A program made the translations under genes and the position numbers. Below the pieces are notes generated by a model. The model had not been told where the DNA came from. It was given only the letters and a program-made list of their open reading frames with translations, and ran no database searches. A stretch of 64,000 bases of DNA from Amycolatopsis thermoflava N1165 (GTDB lineage: Bacteria > Actinomycetota > Actinomycetes > Mycobacteriales > Pseudonocardiaceae), in contig NZ_KI421511.1 in NCBI RefSeq assembly GCF_000473265.1, forward strand, positions 669,730 to 733,729, read 5' to 3'. This document shows, piece after piece, positions 1 to 8,621 of the stretch (positions are counted from its first letter, which is position 1; each line of letters starts with the position of its first letter).

Positions 1-1
1 G

Positions 2-256
2 CACTCCCACGCGGTCGGCCAGACCTTGCACGTCACCGAGGGCGTGGGACTGGTCGTCACCCGCCACGGCACCGTGATCCGCATGCGTGCGGGTGACACG
101 GTGTGGACGCCGCCAGGGGAGGAACACTGGCACGGCGGCACGAACACGAACTGCATGAGCCACATCGCCATGCTCGAAGGCACCGAAGACGGCGACGGCA
201 CCACCTGGCTCGAGCCCGTCACCGACGAGGAGTACGCCGCCGCCCACCAGGCTTGA
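2..256 (+). CDS. Cupin-domain protein, C-terminal part (5' truncated by window edge)
   Basis: The frame is open from the first bases of the window, so the true start lies upstream. The visible 84 residues form the end of a single-domain cupin: HSHAVGQTLHVTEG is cupin motif 1, with metal-ligand histidines and the conserved glycine, and GDTVWTPPGEEHWHG is motif 2 with its metal-binding histidine. Small cupins of this type occur as quinol/quercetin dioxygenase-like or carboxymuconolactone-decarboxylase-associated proteins. The substrate cannot be told from this fragment. It points away from the minus-strand genes that follow and is not part of their operon. Confidence 0.75.
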   Translation, partial: HSHAVGQTLHVTEGVGLVVTRHGTVIRMRAGDTVWTPPGEEHWHGGTNTNCMSHIAMLEGTEDGDGTTWLEPVTDEEYAAAHQA

Positions 257-334
257 CTCCCGCAGCCGTCGCGGGCCAGGACGGAGGCGAGGCCAACACG
301 AGCTGTCCCAGCAGGGTCTTGGTCCCTCGCCAGT

Positions 335-800
335 GATCACCCGGCGCGCGTTGGACAAGGGATCGGCGAAGCGGGCCAGACCGAGCACCCGTCGCCGAGG
401 CTCCCGAGCAGGCCGCAACGCCAGAGCATCACGACCCCCGATCGCCCCGACCGGGAACCCGCTGCCGATGACCTTGCCCACGGACACGAGGTCGGGCCGG
501 ATGCCGTATCGCTGGTGCAGCTCGCCTTCGTGCAGGCGGAACGTGTTGACCTCGTCGACCGCGAGCAGCGCGCCGTGCTGCCGCATCGTCGCACGCAATT
601 GCCGGCAGGTCGTTCTACAGCAACACCAGCACCTAGCCGGGCACCACGCCGGGCGCGCCGGGAGAGACGACGGCGTCACCGGTGCCGTGGTAGTTGCCCT
701 CGAACCGCACGATCAGCTCCCGCCCGGTGTGGACCAAGGTCGCGCGCAGGAGCAGAGCACCGCCTCGGGGCCCGACGAATCGGCCGGCGACGGCGAACCC
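335..800 (-). pseudogene. Decayed class-III aminotransferase (glutamate-1-semialdehyde aminomutase-like)
   Basis: Read on the minus strand, three blocks typical of PLP class-III aminotransferases survive in different frames or behind stop codons. The first, near 790-690, is a region resembling the SGTEA...ARAxTGR stretch followed by VRFEGNYHG. The second, near 585-535, is GALLAVDEVNTFRLHEGE, the strand carrying the PLP-contacting Asp. The third, near 520-450, is PDLVSVGKVIGSGFPVGA, around the Schiff-base lysine. Two in-frame stops follow the FEGNYHG block, and the segment between blocks one and two has been deleted, as has the C-terminal third. No intact frame covers it, so it is a remnant and not a gene. 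Confidence 0.75.
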
Positions 801-928
801 CGTGCGGCGACCGGGTCGTTGTGGCTCGTGACGGGAGGGTGATCGCGCGCATCGTGCGCTCCCAACGCACCGACGCCGAGGACTCCACCGCGTGCTCGGC
901 GGTGGAGTCCTCGGCGACATCGGCCGGG

Positions 929-1600
929 TCACCCCTCGATGACGAGTCCCTTCGCTTCGAGGACGCCGGCGAGGTTGCTGACCTCGATGACGCTGCGGCC
1001 CGAGCGGTACGCGGCGATGTAGGCGGCTTCCGCCTCTTCGCGCTTGCGGGCCTGCTCGATCGCGTACGCCAGGTCCTCGCGGCGCACCACGACCAGGCCG
1101 TCGGCGTCACCGCGGATCACGTCGCCGGGCCGGACCAGTTCGCCGCCGATCTGGATCGGCTCGGCCAGTGGGCCGACGGTCTCCTTGACCGTGCCCTTGA
1201 TGGACACGCTGTAGGAGAAGACCGGGAACCCCAGCTTGCGCAGCTCCGCCGTGTCGCGCACGCCGGTGTCGGTCACCAGCCCGGCGAGCCCCTTCGCCTG
1301 GCAGGCGTTGGCCAGCACGTCCCCGAACGAACCGGCCTCGGCGTACTCGCCGGCCGACACCACGACGACGTCACCGGGCTGGGCGTGGGCGATCGCCACC
1401 TGCAGCATCAGGTTGTCCCGCGGCGCGCAGCGCACGGTGAACGCCGGGCCGCACAACGACATGGCCGGGTCGACCGGTTTGAGTGCCGAGCTCAGCGCGC
1501 CCAAGCGCCCCTGGGCTTCGTGGATCGTGGCGGACGAGAAACGGGCCAGCTGCTCGACGAGCGCCGGGTCCGGGCGGTCGAACTTCGTGTTGACGCGCAA
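929..1600 (-). CDS. RraA-family aldolase/oxaloacetate decarboxylase
   Basis: The 223-residue product is a full-length RraA-like protein of the class-II HMG/CHA pyruvate aldolase group. These enzymes cleave 4-carboxy-4-hydroxy-2-oxoadipate-type substrates and decarboxylate oxaloacetate with a divalent metal. The diagnostic D-X20-R-D signature is intact (Asp94, Arg115, Asp116, in GDVLAN and VTDTGVRD), and GDADGLVVV follows. The start is a TTG at 1600 with an AGGA Shine-Dalgarno about 6 bases upstream; an upstream extension would overlap the preceding gene. It is last in the operon that begins with pxpA, 11 bases after the aminotransferase. Because Arg/Asp are kept, an enzyme role is preferred over an RNase E-inhibitor role. 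Confidence 0.85.
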   Translation of the reverse strand: MRVNTKFDRPDPALVEQLARFSSATIHEAQGRLGALSSALKPVDPAMSLCGPAFTVRCAPRDNLMLQVAIAHAQPGDVVVVSAGEYAEAGSFGDVLANACQAKGLAGLVTDTGVRDTAELRKLGFPVFSYSVSIKGTVKETVGPLAEPIQIGGELVRPGDVIRGDADGLVVVRREDLAYAIEQARKREEAEAAYIAAYRSGRSVIEVSNLAGVLEAKGLVIEG

Positions 1601-1611
1601 GGGAAATCCTT

Positions 1612-2811
1612 TCACGACAGGCGGGCGCAGGCGCGGGCGATGGCCTCGCACGCCTCGTCCAGGACGGCGGTGGAGGTGGCGAAGGAGATCCGGAAGTAAC
1701 CGGGTGTCCCGTAGGCGGCGCCGTGGATCACGGCCACCCGCTCGAACTCCAGCAGGTAGCGGGCGAACTCCTCGTCGGTGCGCAGCACGTCCCTGGCGGG
1801 AGTGCGCTTGCCGAGCAGCCCGCCGCAGTTGACGAAGAGGTAGAACCCGCCGCAGGGTGCGGTGACCGACAGCCCGGGAACGTCGGCCAGCAGCTTGGCG
1901 ACCCGGTCCCGGCGGCCGCGGTAGGTGGCGACCGTCGTGGCCACGAAGTCCTGCGGACCGGTCAGCGCCGCGACCGCCGCCGCCTGGCTGACCGAGGAGG
2001 GGCAGGACGACATCTGGGACTGCAGCTTGTTGATCGCGCCGACGAGCTCACGCGGGCCGGCGCCGTAGCCGATGCGCCACCCGGTCATCGCGTACGTCTT
2101 CGACACGCCGTTGGTGAGGAACACCCGGTCCCGCAGCCGTGGTTCCACGGCCGCGAGCGTGGGCACGCTCTCCGGCTCATACCAGATTTCGTCGTAGATC
2201 TCGTCGGTGAGGACGTGCACCTGCGGGTGGGCCAGCAGCACGCCGGCCAGCGCGCGCAACTCCTCCGCCGAGTAGGCGGCGCCGGTCGGGTTGCCGGGGG
2301 AGTTGAGCACCAGCCACCGCGTCCGTGGCGTGATCGCCGCCTCCAGCCGCGCGGGGGTGAGCTTGAACCCGTCGGACTCGGGGCAGTCGACGATGACCGG
2401 TGTCCCGTCGTTGGCCAGCACCATGTCCGGGTAGGACACCCAGTACGGCGCGGGGATGACGACTTCGTCGCCGCTGTCGACCGTGGCCATCAGCGCGAGG
2501 AAGATGACCTGCTTGGCGCCACCGCCGACGGTGATCTCCTCGTCCGGGTAGTGCAGGCCGTGACGGTGGCCGAGTTTGGCCCGGATCGCCACCCGCAGTT
2601 CGGGGGTGCCGTTGACGGGCGTGTACTTGGTCTCGCCGCGTTCGACGGCGGCGATCGCGGCGGCCTTGACGTGGTCCGGTGTGTCGAAGTCCGGTTCGCC
2701 GACGGTCAGGTCGAGGATCCGCTGCCCCTGAGCGGTCAGCTCGCGCACGCGTTGCGCCGCCGCCGAGCTGGGCGAGGGCTTGATCCGGGCTACTCGTGCG
2801 GCCGTGGTCAT
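1612..2811 (-). CDS. Class I/II PLP-dependent aminotransferase (aspartate aminotransferase-like)
   Basis: A 399-residue fold-type I aminotransferase of the AspC/PatA subgroup, at normal family length. Visible features are LDLTVGEPDFDTP near the N-terminus, GGGAKQVIF in the PLP phosphate region, NSPGNPTG (substrate carboxylate-binding Asn), DEIYDEI (Asp contacting the pyridine nitrogen), the Schiff-base lysine in NGVSKTYAMTGWRIGY, and the C-terminal arginine in FRISFA. Such enzymes transfer amino groups between aspartate or other acidic or aromatic amino acids and 2-oxoglutarate. It sits one base behind the SDR gene, so it is co-transcribed with the 5-oxoprolinase genes. That placement suggests it acts on glutamate or a related amino acid from the pathway, which is inference. 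Confidence 0.88.
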   Translation of the reverse strand: MTTAARVARIKPSPSSAAAQRVRELTAQGQRILDLTVGEPDFDTPDHVKAAAIAAVERGETKYTPVNGTPELRVAIRAKLGHRHGLHYPDEEITVGGGAKQVIFLALMATVDSGDEVVIPAPYWVSYPDMVLANDGTPVIVDCPESDGFKLTPARLEAAITPRTRWLVLNSPGNPTGAAYSAEELRALAGVLLAHPQVHVLTDEIYDEIWYEPESVPTLAAVEPRLRDRVFLTNGVSKTYAMTGWRIGYGAGPRELVGAINKLQSQMSSCPSSVSQAAAVAALTGPQDFVATTVATYRGRRDRVAKLLADVPGLSVTAPCGGFYLFVNCGGLLGKRTPARDVLRTDEEFARYLLEFERVAVIHGAAYGTPGYFRISFATSTAVLDEACEAIARACARLS

Positions 2812-2812
2812 G

Positions 2813-3556
2813 TCAGTCCGCCCGCCTCTCGAAGTTCAGCCCGCCGGGCACCTGGAAGGTCGGCAGGATCTCGATGTGGCCGACGTTGACGTGGCGCGGC
2901 GAGGCGATCGCGAACTCGATCGCGTCGGCGATGTCCTCCGGTTTGAGCGACTCGTACCCGTCGTAGTACTCCCGCTGGGCGCGGTCCATGTCGCCGAGCA
3001 GGCGCCCGAAGATCTCGGTCTCGACCCGGCCAGGGCAGATCTCGGTGACGCGGACGCGCCTGCCGAAGGCGTCGACGCGGAGCTGGCGGGACAGCGTGTG
3101 CACGGCGGACTTCGTGGCGTGGTAGATGGTGTTGCCGCCGAAGTTGTAGACCCCGGCGATCGAGCTGATGTTGACGATGTGCCCGAGGTCCCGCTCGACC
3201 ATGCCGGGCATGACCAGCCGCACGAGGTGCAGGACGGCCTGGATGTTCACCGCGACCTGCTCGTCGACGGCGAACTCGTCGGCGGTGAGGATGTTCCCGG
3301 TGCGCGAGACGCCGGCGTTGTTGACCAGGACGTCGATCTCGAGACCGTCGACGAGCTCGGTCAGGGCCGCGGTGGAGGTGACGTCGACGGCGTGCGGGAC
3401 GCACCCGGTGCGCCGGGCCAGCTCGTCGAGCCGTTCGGCGTTGCGGGCGACGGCGTGGACCCGCAGGCCCTGTTTGGCCAGTCGTTCCACGACCTCGGCG
3501 CCGATGCCGGTCGAGGCGCCGGTGACCAGGGCGGTCTTGTAGTCGGAAAACGGCAT
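2813..3556 (-). CDS. Short-chain dehydrogenase/reductase (classical SDR)
   Basis: A 247-residue classical SDR. The Rossmann nucleotide-binding motif TGASTGIG is at about residues 12-19, NNAG follows in the mid-region, the catalytic Ser lies in NISSIAG, and YHATK supplies the Tyr/Lys pair. The C-terminal PGRVETEIFG loop is typical of the family. The basic residue after strand 2 (VARNAERL) suggests NADP(H). The closest general group is YdfG/serine 3-dehydrogenase-like SDRs that oxidise 3-hydroxy acids, but the substrate cannot be fixed. It lies between the transporter and the aminotransferase in the same operon. Confidence 0.85.
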   Translation of the reverse strand: MPFSDYKTALVTGASTGIGAEVVERLAKQGLRVHAVARNAERLDELARRTGCVPHAVDVTSTAALTELVDGLEIDVLVNNAGVSRTGNILTADEFAVDEQVAVNIQAVLHLVRLVMPGMVERDLGHIVNISSIAGVYNFGGNTIYHATKSAVHTLSRQLRVDAFGRRVRVTEICPGRVETEIFGRLLGDMDRAQREYYDGYESLKPEDIADAIEFAIASPRHVNVGHIEILPTFQVPGGLNFERRAD

Positions 3557-3582
3557 TGTCCAGTGCTCCTTGGTGGGTCGGG

Positions 3583-4890
3583 TCAGGCGTCGTGCAGGGG
3601 TTCGTGGGCCCGGTCGCGCACCCTGGACACCGCGATGAGCGTGCCCAGCGCGGTGAGGACGGCGTAGTAGGCGGGGATGTGGACGTCGCCGGTCTGTCCG
3701 ATGAGGAACGTCATCAGCAGTGGCGCGGTGCCGCCGAAGACGGCGGAGGAGATGTTGTAGCCCAGCCCGTAGGCGGAGTAGCGCACGCGGGTGGGGAAGA
3801 GCTCGACCAGCAGGATGTGGATGACGCCCGTGTGCCCGGCGAAGATGACCGCCATGACGCTGGCGCCCACGATCGCGAGTGCGACGTTGCCGGTGCCGAT
3901 GAGCAGGTAGCAGGGGACACCCGCGAGGGCCATCGCGATGGCGGCGCCGGCGATGACCTTCTTGCGGCCGACCTTGTCCGAGAGGGCTCCCATGAACGGG
4001 ATCGCCACGGAGATCGCCACGAGGCTCACCGCAGTCACCAGGAGACCTTCGACCTTGCCGAAGTGCAGCTCCTTGCTCATGAAGGTGGGCATGTAGGTGA
4101 ACAGGACGTAGTAGCCGGAGCCGTTCATGAGCGGGATGAACAAGGCCAGCAGCATCGCGCGCCGATGCCGGGGCGAGGAGAACGCCTCCTTCAGCGGGTT
4201 GCGTGCCAGGCCGCCTTCCTCCTGGAGCCGCGTGAAGTTGGGGGTGTCGGAGATGCGGCGGCGGATGTAGAGGCCGGTGATGCCGAGCGGGATCGCGAGC
4301 AGGAACGGGATCCGCCAGCCGAAGGACTGCATCCGCTCGGCCCCGAGGCCGCTGGTCATCGCGGCGGCGATCAGCGTGCCGGTCAGCAGCGACAGGAACG
4401 ACGCGATCTGGGCGTAGCTGGTGTAGAGGCCGCGTTTGCCCGGTGGGGCGTGCTCGGCGAGGAACGTCATGGCGCCCGCGGCTTCACCGCCGACCGAGAA
4501 CCCCTGCAGGACCCGCAACAGGATCAGCAGGATCGGCGCCGCGATCCCGATCGCGGCGTAGGTGGGAAGGAGGCCGATGGCGGCGGTGGCGACGCTGATC
4601 AGCATGATGACGAACACGAGCATCCGCTGACGGCCGATCCGGTCGCCGAGGTGGCCGCAGATGATCCCGCCGAGCGGGCGGAAGAAGAACGAGATCGCGT
4701 AGCCGACGAAGACCAGCATCACGGCGTTGGCCGAGTCCGGGAAGAACACCGCGGCGAGCGTGCCCGCCATGAACCCGAAGATGCCGTTGTCGTAGAGCTC
4801 GGCGAAGATGCCGACGCAGCCGGCCAGGGTCACCTTGCGGGCGGTCCTGGGATCGACCACGTTCGACTGTGATGACGCCACGGTACTCAT
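3583..4890 (-). CDS. MFS metabolite:H+ symporter (MHS/ProP family)
   Basis: A 435-residue, 12-helix major facilitator of the metabolite-proton symporter group. The signature loop between helices 2 and 3 is GHLGDRIGRQRML, and the equivalent loop in the second half is GALSDKVGRKKV. LQGFSVGGEAAGAMTFLAEHAP in helix 5 is characteristic of ProP/KgtP/ShiA-type carriers. The start chosen is ATG at 4890, preceded by AAGGAG; the frame stays open far upstream but that part is antisense shadow of pxpC. The operon position suggests uptake of 5-oxoproline or another small carboxylate, by inference only. Confidence 0.88.
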   Translation of the reverse strand: MSTVASSQSNVVDPRTARKVTLAGCVGIFAELYDNGIFGFMAGTLAAVFFPDSANAVMLVFVGYAISFFFRPLGGIICGHLGDRIGRQRMLVFVIMLISVATAAIGLLPTYAAIGIAAPILLILLRVLQGFSVGGEAAGAMTFLAEHAPPGKRGLYTSYAQIASFLSLLTGTLIAAAMTSGLGAERMQSFGWRIPFLLAIPLGITGLYIRRRISDTPNFTRLQEEGGLARNPLKEAFSSPRHRRAMLLALFIPLMNGSGYYVLFTYMPTFMSKELHFGKVEGLLVTAVSLVAISVAIPFMGALSDKVGRKKVIAGAAIAMALAGVPCYLLIGTGNVALAIVGASVMAVIFAGHTGVIHILLVELFPTRVRYSAYGLGYNISSAVFGGTAPLLMTFLIGQTGDVHIPAYYAVLTALGTLIAVSRVRDRAHEPLHDA

Positions 4891-4901
4891 GGTGGACTCC
4901 T

Positions 4902-5888
4902 TCATCGGCGGGTAAGGACGGGGATGTCGAGGGACTGCAGCACCGCGGCGGCGCGGTGCCGGACCGCGCGGATGACGGCGCGTTCGGCCCGGTGCGCGGC
5001 GACCGCCTCGGCGACCGAGCGGCGGCGGAAGCGGATGGTGTGCCCGGGTCTGGCCTGCCCGAGCGGGGAGAGGCTGGTCGAGGTGACCACGGCGAGCACC
5101 GGATAACCGGCGGTGACGCCCCGGCCGCGGTGCAGGACCAGGAGTTGATCGCCGGCGGGGACTTCCACGGCGCCGACAGGCACACCGCGGGAGAGGACCT
5201 CGCCGGAGACGGCCCGCTGGGGCACCGGGCCGCTCATCCGCAACCCGATGTGGTTGCTCGACGGTGTCACGACGTAGGCGGCAGACAGCAGGCGCCCGGC
5301 CGAGTCGCCGAACTCGGCGACGTCGGGGCCGTCGGTCACGTCGATCGTCCAGCTCTCGCCGAACCGGGGCCGGGGCGGCCGGATGCGGAACAGCGGGTGC
5401 CGGAACTGCGGGTGCCCGATCGGCGGGCACTGCGCCCGGAGCGCGAGGTCGTCCCCGGGCCGCAGGAAGCGGCCGAATCCCAGGATGGTGTCGGGCGCGC
5501 AGCTGCCGAGCAGGGACTCGGCGTGGATCGAGCCGTAGACCGCCAGGTACACGCGCAAACCCAGCCGGATCCCCGTGACCGCCAGCGTCTGGCCGCCCCG
5601 GACGGCGAGCGGCTCCCACTGGGGCTGCGGGATCCCGTCGACCGTGACGTCGGCGGGGGCGCCGGTGACGGCGACGAGCACGTCGGTGGACGGTGTGCAG
5701 CTGAAGTCGAGTGCGGTGATCTCGATGAGCGGATCGGTGTCGTCGTTGCCGCACAGGGCGTTGGCGACACGTGCGGAGTACTGGTCGAGCGCGCCGTTGA
5801 CGGGCAGGCCGTAGCGGGAGCGGCCGGGCCTGCCGAGGTCCTGGACGGTGGCGTGGCCGCTCTGCCGGACGGTCAGGGTGTCAGCCAT
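4902..5888 (-). CDS. pxpC: 5-oxoprolinase subunit C (biotin-dependent carboxyltransferase-like)
   Basis: A 328-residue member of the KipA/AHS2 family, one of the three subunits of the prokaryotic ATP-dependent 5-oxoprolinase that opens L-pyroglutamate to L-glutamate. Family marks are SGHATVQDLGRPG at the N-terminus, PVNGALDQYSARVANALCGN, the GLRVYLAVYGS loop and the C-terminal SSNHIGLRMSGP block. The start is ATG 5888, which overlaps the end of pxpB by 8 bases. The tight overlap supports translational coupling and stoichiometric production with pxpB and pxpA. Older annotation would call it urea amidolyase- or allophanate hydrolase-related. Confidence 0.88.
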   Translation of the reverse strand: MADTLTVRQSGHATVQDLGRPGRSRYGLPVNGALDQYSARVANALCGNDDTDPLIEITALDFSCTPSTDVLVAVTGAPADVTVDGIPQPQWEPLAVRGGQTLAVTGIRLGLRVYLAVYGSIHAESLLGSCAPDTILGFGRFLRPGDDLALRAQCPPIGHPQFRHPLFRIRPPRPRFGESWTIDVTDGPDVAEFGDSAGRLLSAAYVVTPSSNHIGLRMSGPVPQRAVSGEVLSRGVPVGAVEVPAGDQLLVLHRGRGVTAGYPVLAVVTSTSLSPLGQARPGHTIRFRRRSVAEAVAAHRAERAVIRAVRHRAAAVLQSLDIPVLTRR

Positions 5889-6591
5889 GGTGGGCCACCA
5901 GGGCAGAGCCGGCGTAGTCGTCCCACGTCGCGGGGTCGATCGGCACGAACCGGAACTCATCCCCCGGCTGGTAGGGGGTGAGCTGCTCGGATCCCAGGTC
6001 GAGGATGCGCAACGGCGTCCGTCCCAGCAGCGGCCAGCCGCCGGGGGAGCGCAGCGGGCAGATCACGGCCTGCCGTCCGGCCACGGCGATCGATCCGGGC
6101 GGGACGCTGGTGCGCGGCGAGGCCAGGCGGGGCACCGGGCGGGGGAACGGCGGACCGTCCATCATGGGCGCGCCGACCGGGGCGCCCAGGCACCGCACGG
6201 TCAGGACGGTGCCGGAGTGGATCTCCACGACCTCCCGTTCGGTGATGCCCAGCTGCGCCGCGACCTCGGGCAGATCGGGCCCGTGCTCGCCGCCGTACAC
6301 CACCGGCACGACGAATCGCTTCGGCGCGCGACGGCGGCTCGAACCGTGCTGTGCGCCCGCTGCCCGCCGGACCATCCGCCGCACGGCGCCGTGGTCGGTG
6401 AGGCCAGGGTCGAACTCCACCAGAAGCGAGTCGTAGGTCGGCACGACCCCGTGGACACCGGCCAGGCCGGCGTCTTCGATCGCGTCGGCGAGCCTGTGCA
6501 CGACCCGCCACCGGTGCTCGGTGTCCCCGTCCAGGGCCTTCACCACGATCGCGGAGTCGCCGCAGTCGGCGATCAGGGCGCCCTCAGCCAT
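5881..6591 (-). CDS. pxpB: 5-oxoprolinase subunit B (KipI/AHS1 family)
   Basis: A 236-residue KipI-like protein, the partner of PxpC. Its N-terminal half starts with IADCGDSAIVVKALD, and GVVPTYDSLLVEFDP is the typical mid-domain motif. The C-terminal cyclophilin-like domain carries PRLASPRTSVPPGSIAVAG and SPGGWPLLGRTP, both family hallmarks. With PxpA and PxpC it forms the cytoplasmic 5-oxoprolinase complex. It overlaps pxpA by 8 bases and pxpC by 8 bases. The A-B-C order fused by overlaps is the common arrangement and argues against a role as an isolated sporulation kinase inhibitor. Confidence 0.88.
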   Translation of the reverse strand: MAEGALIADCGDSAIVVKALDGDTEHRWRVVHRLADAIEDAGLAGVHGVVPTYDSLLVEFDPGLTDHGAVRRMVRRAAGAQHGSSRRRAPKRFVVPVVYGGEHGPDLPEVAAQLGITEREVVEIHSGTVLTVRCLGAPVGAPMMDGPPFPRPVPRLASPRTSVPPGSIAVAGRQAVICPLRSPGGWPLLGRTPLRILDLGSEQLTPYQPGDEFRFVPIDPATWDDYAGSALVAHHG

Positions 6592-7384
6592 GACACCACC
6601 CCGCCCCGGCCCGGGAAGCCAGGACCTCGGTCAGGGCCGCGATGACGACGCCGGCGCGGGTCAGCTCGTCCCGGATCCGGTGGGCCAGGGAAATCGCGCC
6701 CGCGGTGTCGCCGTGCACCAGCACGGTGTCGCACTCGACGGGCAGATCGGTGTCGTCGACGGTCCGGACCACCCCTTCGGTCACCATGCGCACGGTGCGC
6801 CGGGCGATCTCGTCCGGGTCGTCGATCACCGCGCCCGGTGCGCTGCGCGGGACCAGGGTGCCGTCGGCGCGGTAGGCGCGGTCGGCGATACCCACGATCG
6901 CGACGGGCAGGCCGCGGGTGCGGGCGGCGACGGCGAGCTCACCCTGCTGCGCCAGCACGATCAGCGAGGGATCCACGGCGGCCACGGCGTCGGCGACCGC
7001 GTCGGCGTAGTCACTGCGGGTCGCGACGAGGTTGCCGAGCCTGCCGTGCGGCGCGACGTGGCGCACGCGGGTTCCGTGGGCGGTGGCGAAGGCCTGCAAC
7101 GCGCCGATCTGGTACAGCACGTCGGTCCGCACCTCGTCGGGCGTCAGGTCCATCGCGCGGCGGCCGAACCCCACCAGATCGGGGAAGCTCGGGTGCGCGC
7201 CCACGGCCACGCCGCGGCGGACGCACGAGGCGACGGTCGCGTCCATGATCCGCGGGTCGCCGGCGTGGAAACCGCAGGCGACGTTCGCCGACGTCAGGAG
7301 GTCCAGGAGGGCCTCGTCGTCGCCCATCCGGTAGGCGCCGAACCCTTCGCCGAGATCGGCGACGAGATCCACCATGCGGGTCAT
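6584..7384 (-). CDS. pxpA: 5-oxoprolinase subunit A (LamB/YcsF family)
   Basis: A 266-residue LamB/YcsF protein, the catalytic-side subunit of 5-oxoprolinase. The family signature VDLVADLGEGFGAYRMGDD is at the N-terminus, followed by ANVACGFHAGDP, GVAVGAHPSFPD and HVAPHGRLGN; the last motif normally reads KPHGALYN and here has R for A. The C-terminal VLVHGDTAGA motif is intact. ATG 7384 is preferred over an ATG three codons later because GGAGG lies six bases upstream of it. It is the first gene of the seven-gene minus-strand operon and faces a divergent LysR gene across 234 bases. Confidence 0.88.
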   Translation of the reverse strand: MTRMVDLVADLGEGFGAYRMGDDEALLDLLTSANVACGFHAGDPRIMDATVASCVRRGVAVGAHPSFPDLVGFGRRAMDLTPDEVRTDVLYQIGALQAFATAHGTRVRHVAPHGRLGNLVATRSDYADAVADAVAAVDPSLIVLAQQGELAVAARTRGLPVAIVGIADRAYRADGTLVPRSAPGAVIDDPDEIARRTVRMVTEGVVRTVDDTDLPVECDTVLVHGDTAGAISLAHRIRDELTRAGVVIAALTEVLASRAGAGWCHG

Positions 7385-7440
7385 CTCACCCTCCGGAAAA
7401 ATGCGCGGAAATGTTCTCGGAAAAACTGAGGCAATCTGCT

Positions 7441-7560
7441 CGAAACATCCTGTCCGAGCCCCGGGAATCCGGTGTTTCGCTGACTTTAAGCTCGGGGCCG
7501 CGGCCGGACAAATACGCGATCCGCGTGATGTGATCGGGATCCGTTATGGCAGCGGATCCC
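7441..7560. promoter_or_regulatory. Inverted repeats in the pxpA-lysR divergent intergenic region
   Basis: Three dyads occur in this AT-richer spacer. CGAAACA (7441-7447) pairs with TGTTTCG (7473-7479). ACGCG-ATC-CGCGT lies at 7514-7526. The strongest is GGGATCCG (7536-7543), nine bases, then CGGATCCC (7553-7560), perfect over eight base pairs. LysR regulators usually bind interrupted dyads between their own gene and the divergent target, so the 7536-7560 dyad is the best operator candidate. A related CAGCGGATCC recurs downstream of the lysR gene. Binding itself is not shown. Confidence 0.5.
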
Positions 7561-7618
7561 GGGCCGGCGGCGGTGGTGGCGTTACGATGGGTCACCATTC
7601 GACCGGGAAGGGGCACGC

Positions 7619-8518
7619 ATGGACACCCGGCGTCTGTACTCGTTCGTCAAGATCGTCGACGCCGGCAGCATCACCCGCGCCGCCGACATCCTGCGCATCG
7701 CGCAGCCCGCGCTGAGTCAGCACGTGTCCATGTTGGAGCGGGACTTCAAGCAGCAGTTGCTGATCCGCAGCAAGCGTGGTGTCGCCCCGACCGAGGCCGG
7801 CCGGGCCCTGTACCGGCACGCGCAGCTGATCCTGCGCCAGGTCGAACAGGCCCAGGCCGCCGTCAGCGTCTCCGGCCGGGCCCCGGCGGGCAGTGTGTCG
7901 GTCGGCCTGGCCCCCTACAGCACCGGTGCGGCGCTGGCGCTGCCGCTGCTGCGGGCCGTCCGCGAGCGCTATCCGGACATCGTGCTGCACATCAACGAGA
8001 ACTTCGGCGGCGTGATCAGCGAGGCGATCATGACCGGGCGCATGGACATGGCCTTCATCTACGACGCCGGGCCGATCCGGGGTGTGCAGTTCGAGCCGAT
8101 GCGCACCGAGGAGCTGTTCCTGGTCGCGGGGCCGGGCTGCGCGGTCCCGGGCGGGGACGAGGTCGCGGCCGGCGACCTGGCCGAGGTCGGCCTGCTGCTG
8201 CCCAGCCGCATCCACACCATCCGGCGCGTGGTGGAGGCGGCCTTCGCCCGCGCGGAGGTGGAGCCGCGGGTGGTCGGCGAGATCGAGTCGGTGCTCACGC
8301 TGGTCAGCGCGGTCGGCGCCGACCTGGGCGCGACGGTCCTGCCGTGGTCGGCGGCGCGCGCGATCCTGGACACCGAGCACCTGATGGTGCGCCGGATCGT
8401 CGATCCGGTGATCGAGGTGAAGCTGTCGCTGTGCACCTCCGATCACCAGCCGTTGTCGGAGGCGGCGCTGGCCGTCCACGACCTCTTCCACGAGCTGATC
8501 GCCACTTTCCGGCCATGA
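7619..8518 (+). CDS. LysR-family transcriptional regulator
   Basis: A 299-residue LysR-type regulator of normal length. The N-terminal winged helix-turn-helix (residues 1-60) reads RLYSFVKIVDAGSITRAAD...QPALSQHVSMLERD, with the usual GVAPTEAGRALYRHA linker-helix start. The remaining 200 residues form the periplasmic-binding-protein-like effector domain. It resembles Nac/CbL-like LysRs where the first helix begins MDTRRLYSFV. It is divergent from pxpA, so regulation of the 5-oxoproline operon is likely. It is also followed by the idn operon, whose promoter region shares the CAGCGGATCC motif. The effector is unknown. Confidence 0.88.
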   Translation: MDTRRLYSFVKIVDAGSITRAADILRIAQPALSQHVSMLERDFKQQLLIRSKRGVAPTEAGRALYRHAQLILRQVEQAQAAVSVSGRAPAGSVSVGLAPYSTGAALALPLLRAVRERYPDIVLHINENFGGVISEAIMTGRMDMAFIYDAGPIRGVQFEPMRTEELFLVAGPGCAVPGGDEVAAGDLAEVGLLLPSRIHTIRRVVEAAFARAEVEPRVVGEIESVLTLVSAVGADLGATVLPWSAARAILDTEHLMVRRIVDPVIEVKLSLCTSDHQPLSEAALAVHDLFHELIATFRP

Positions 8519-8523
8519 CCCAT

Positions 8524-8588
8524 CAGCGGATCCGATAACGTCAGCCGGAATCGCTATTTGTGCCGCCGCGGAATCGCTCGATAACGTC
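8524..8588 (+). repeat. Composite direct repeats upstream of the hydroxyacid dehydrogenase operon
   Basis: CGATAACGTC occurs at 8533-8542 and again at 8579-8588. GGAATCGCT occurs at 8547-8555 and 8570-8578. CAGCGGATCC at 8524-8533 repeats the core of the dyad upstream of lysR. These paired elements sit just before the ribosome binding site of the next gene, so they probably include the operator and promoter of the 8622-11394 operon. Confidence 0.4.
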
Positions 8589-8621
8589 GTGCGAACAGTT
8601 TGTTTTCGCGAGGAGTGCGGT

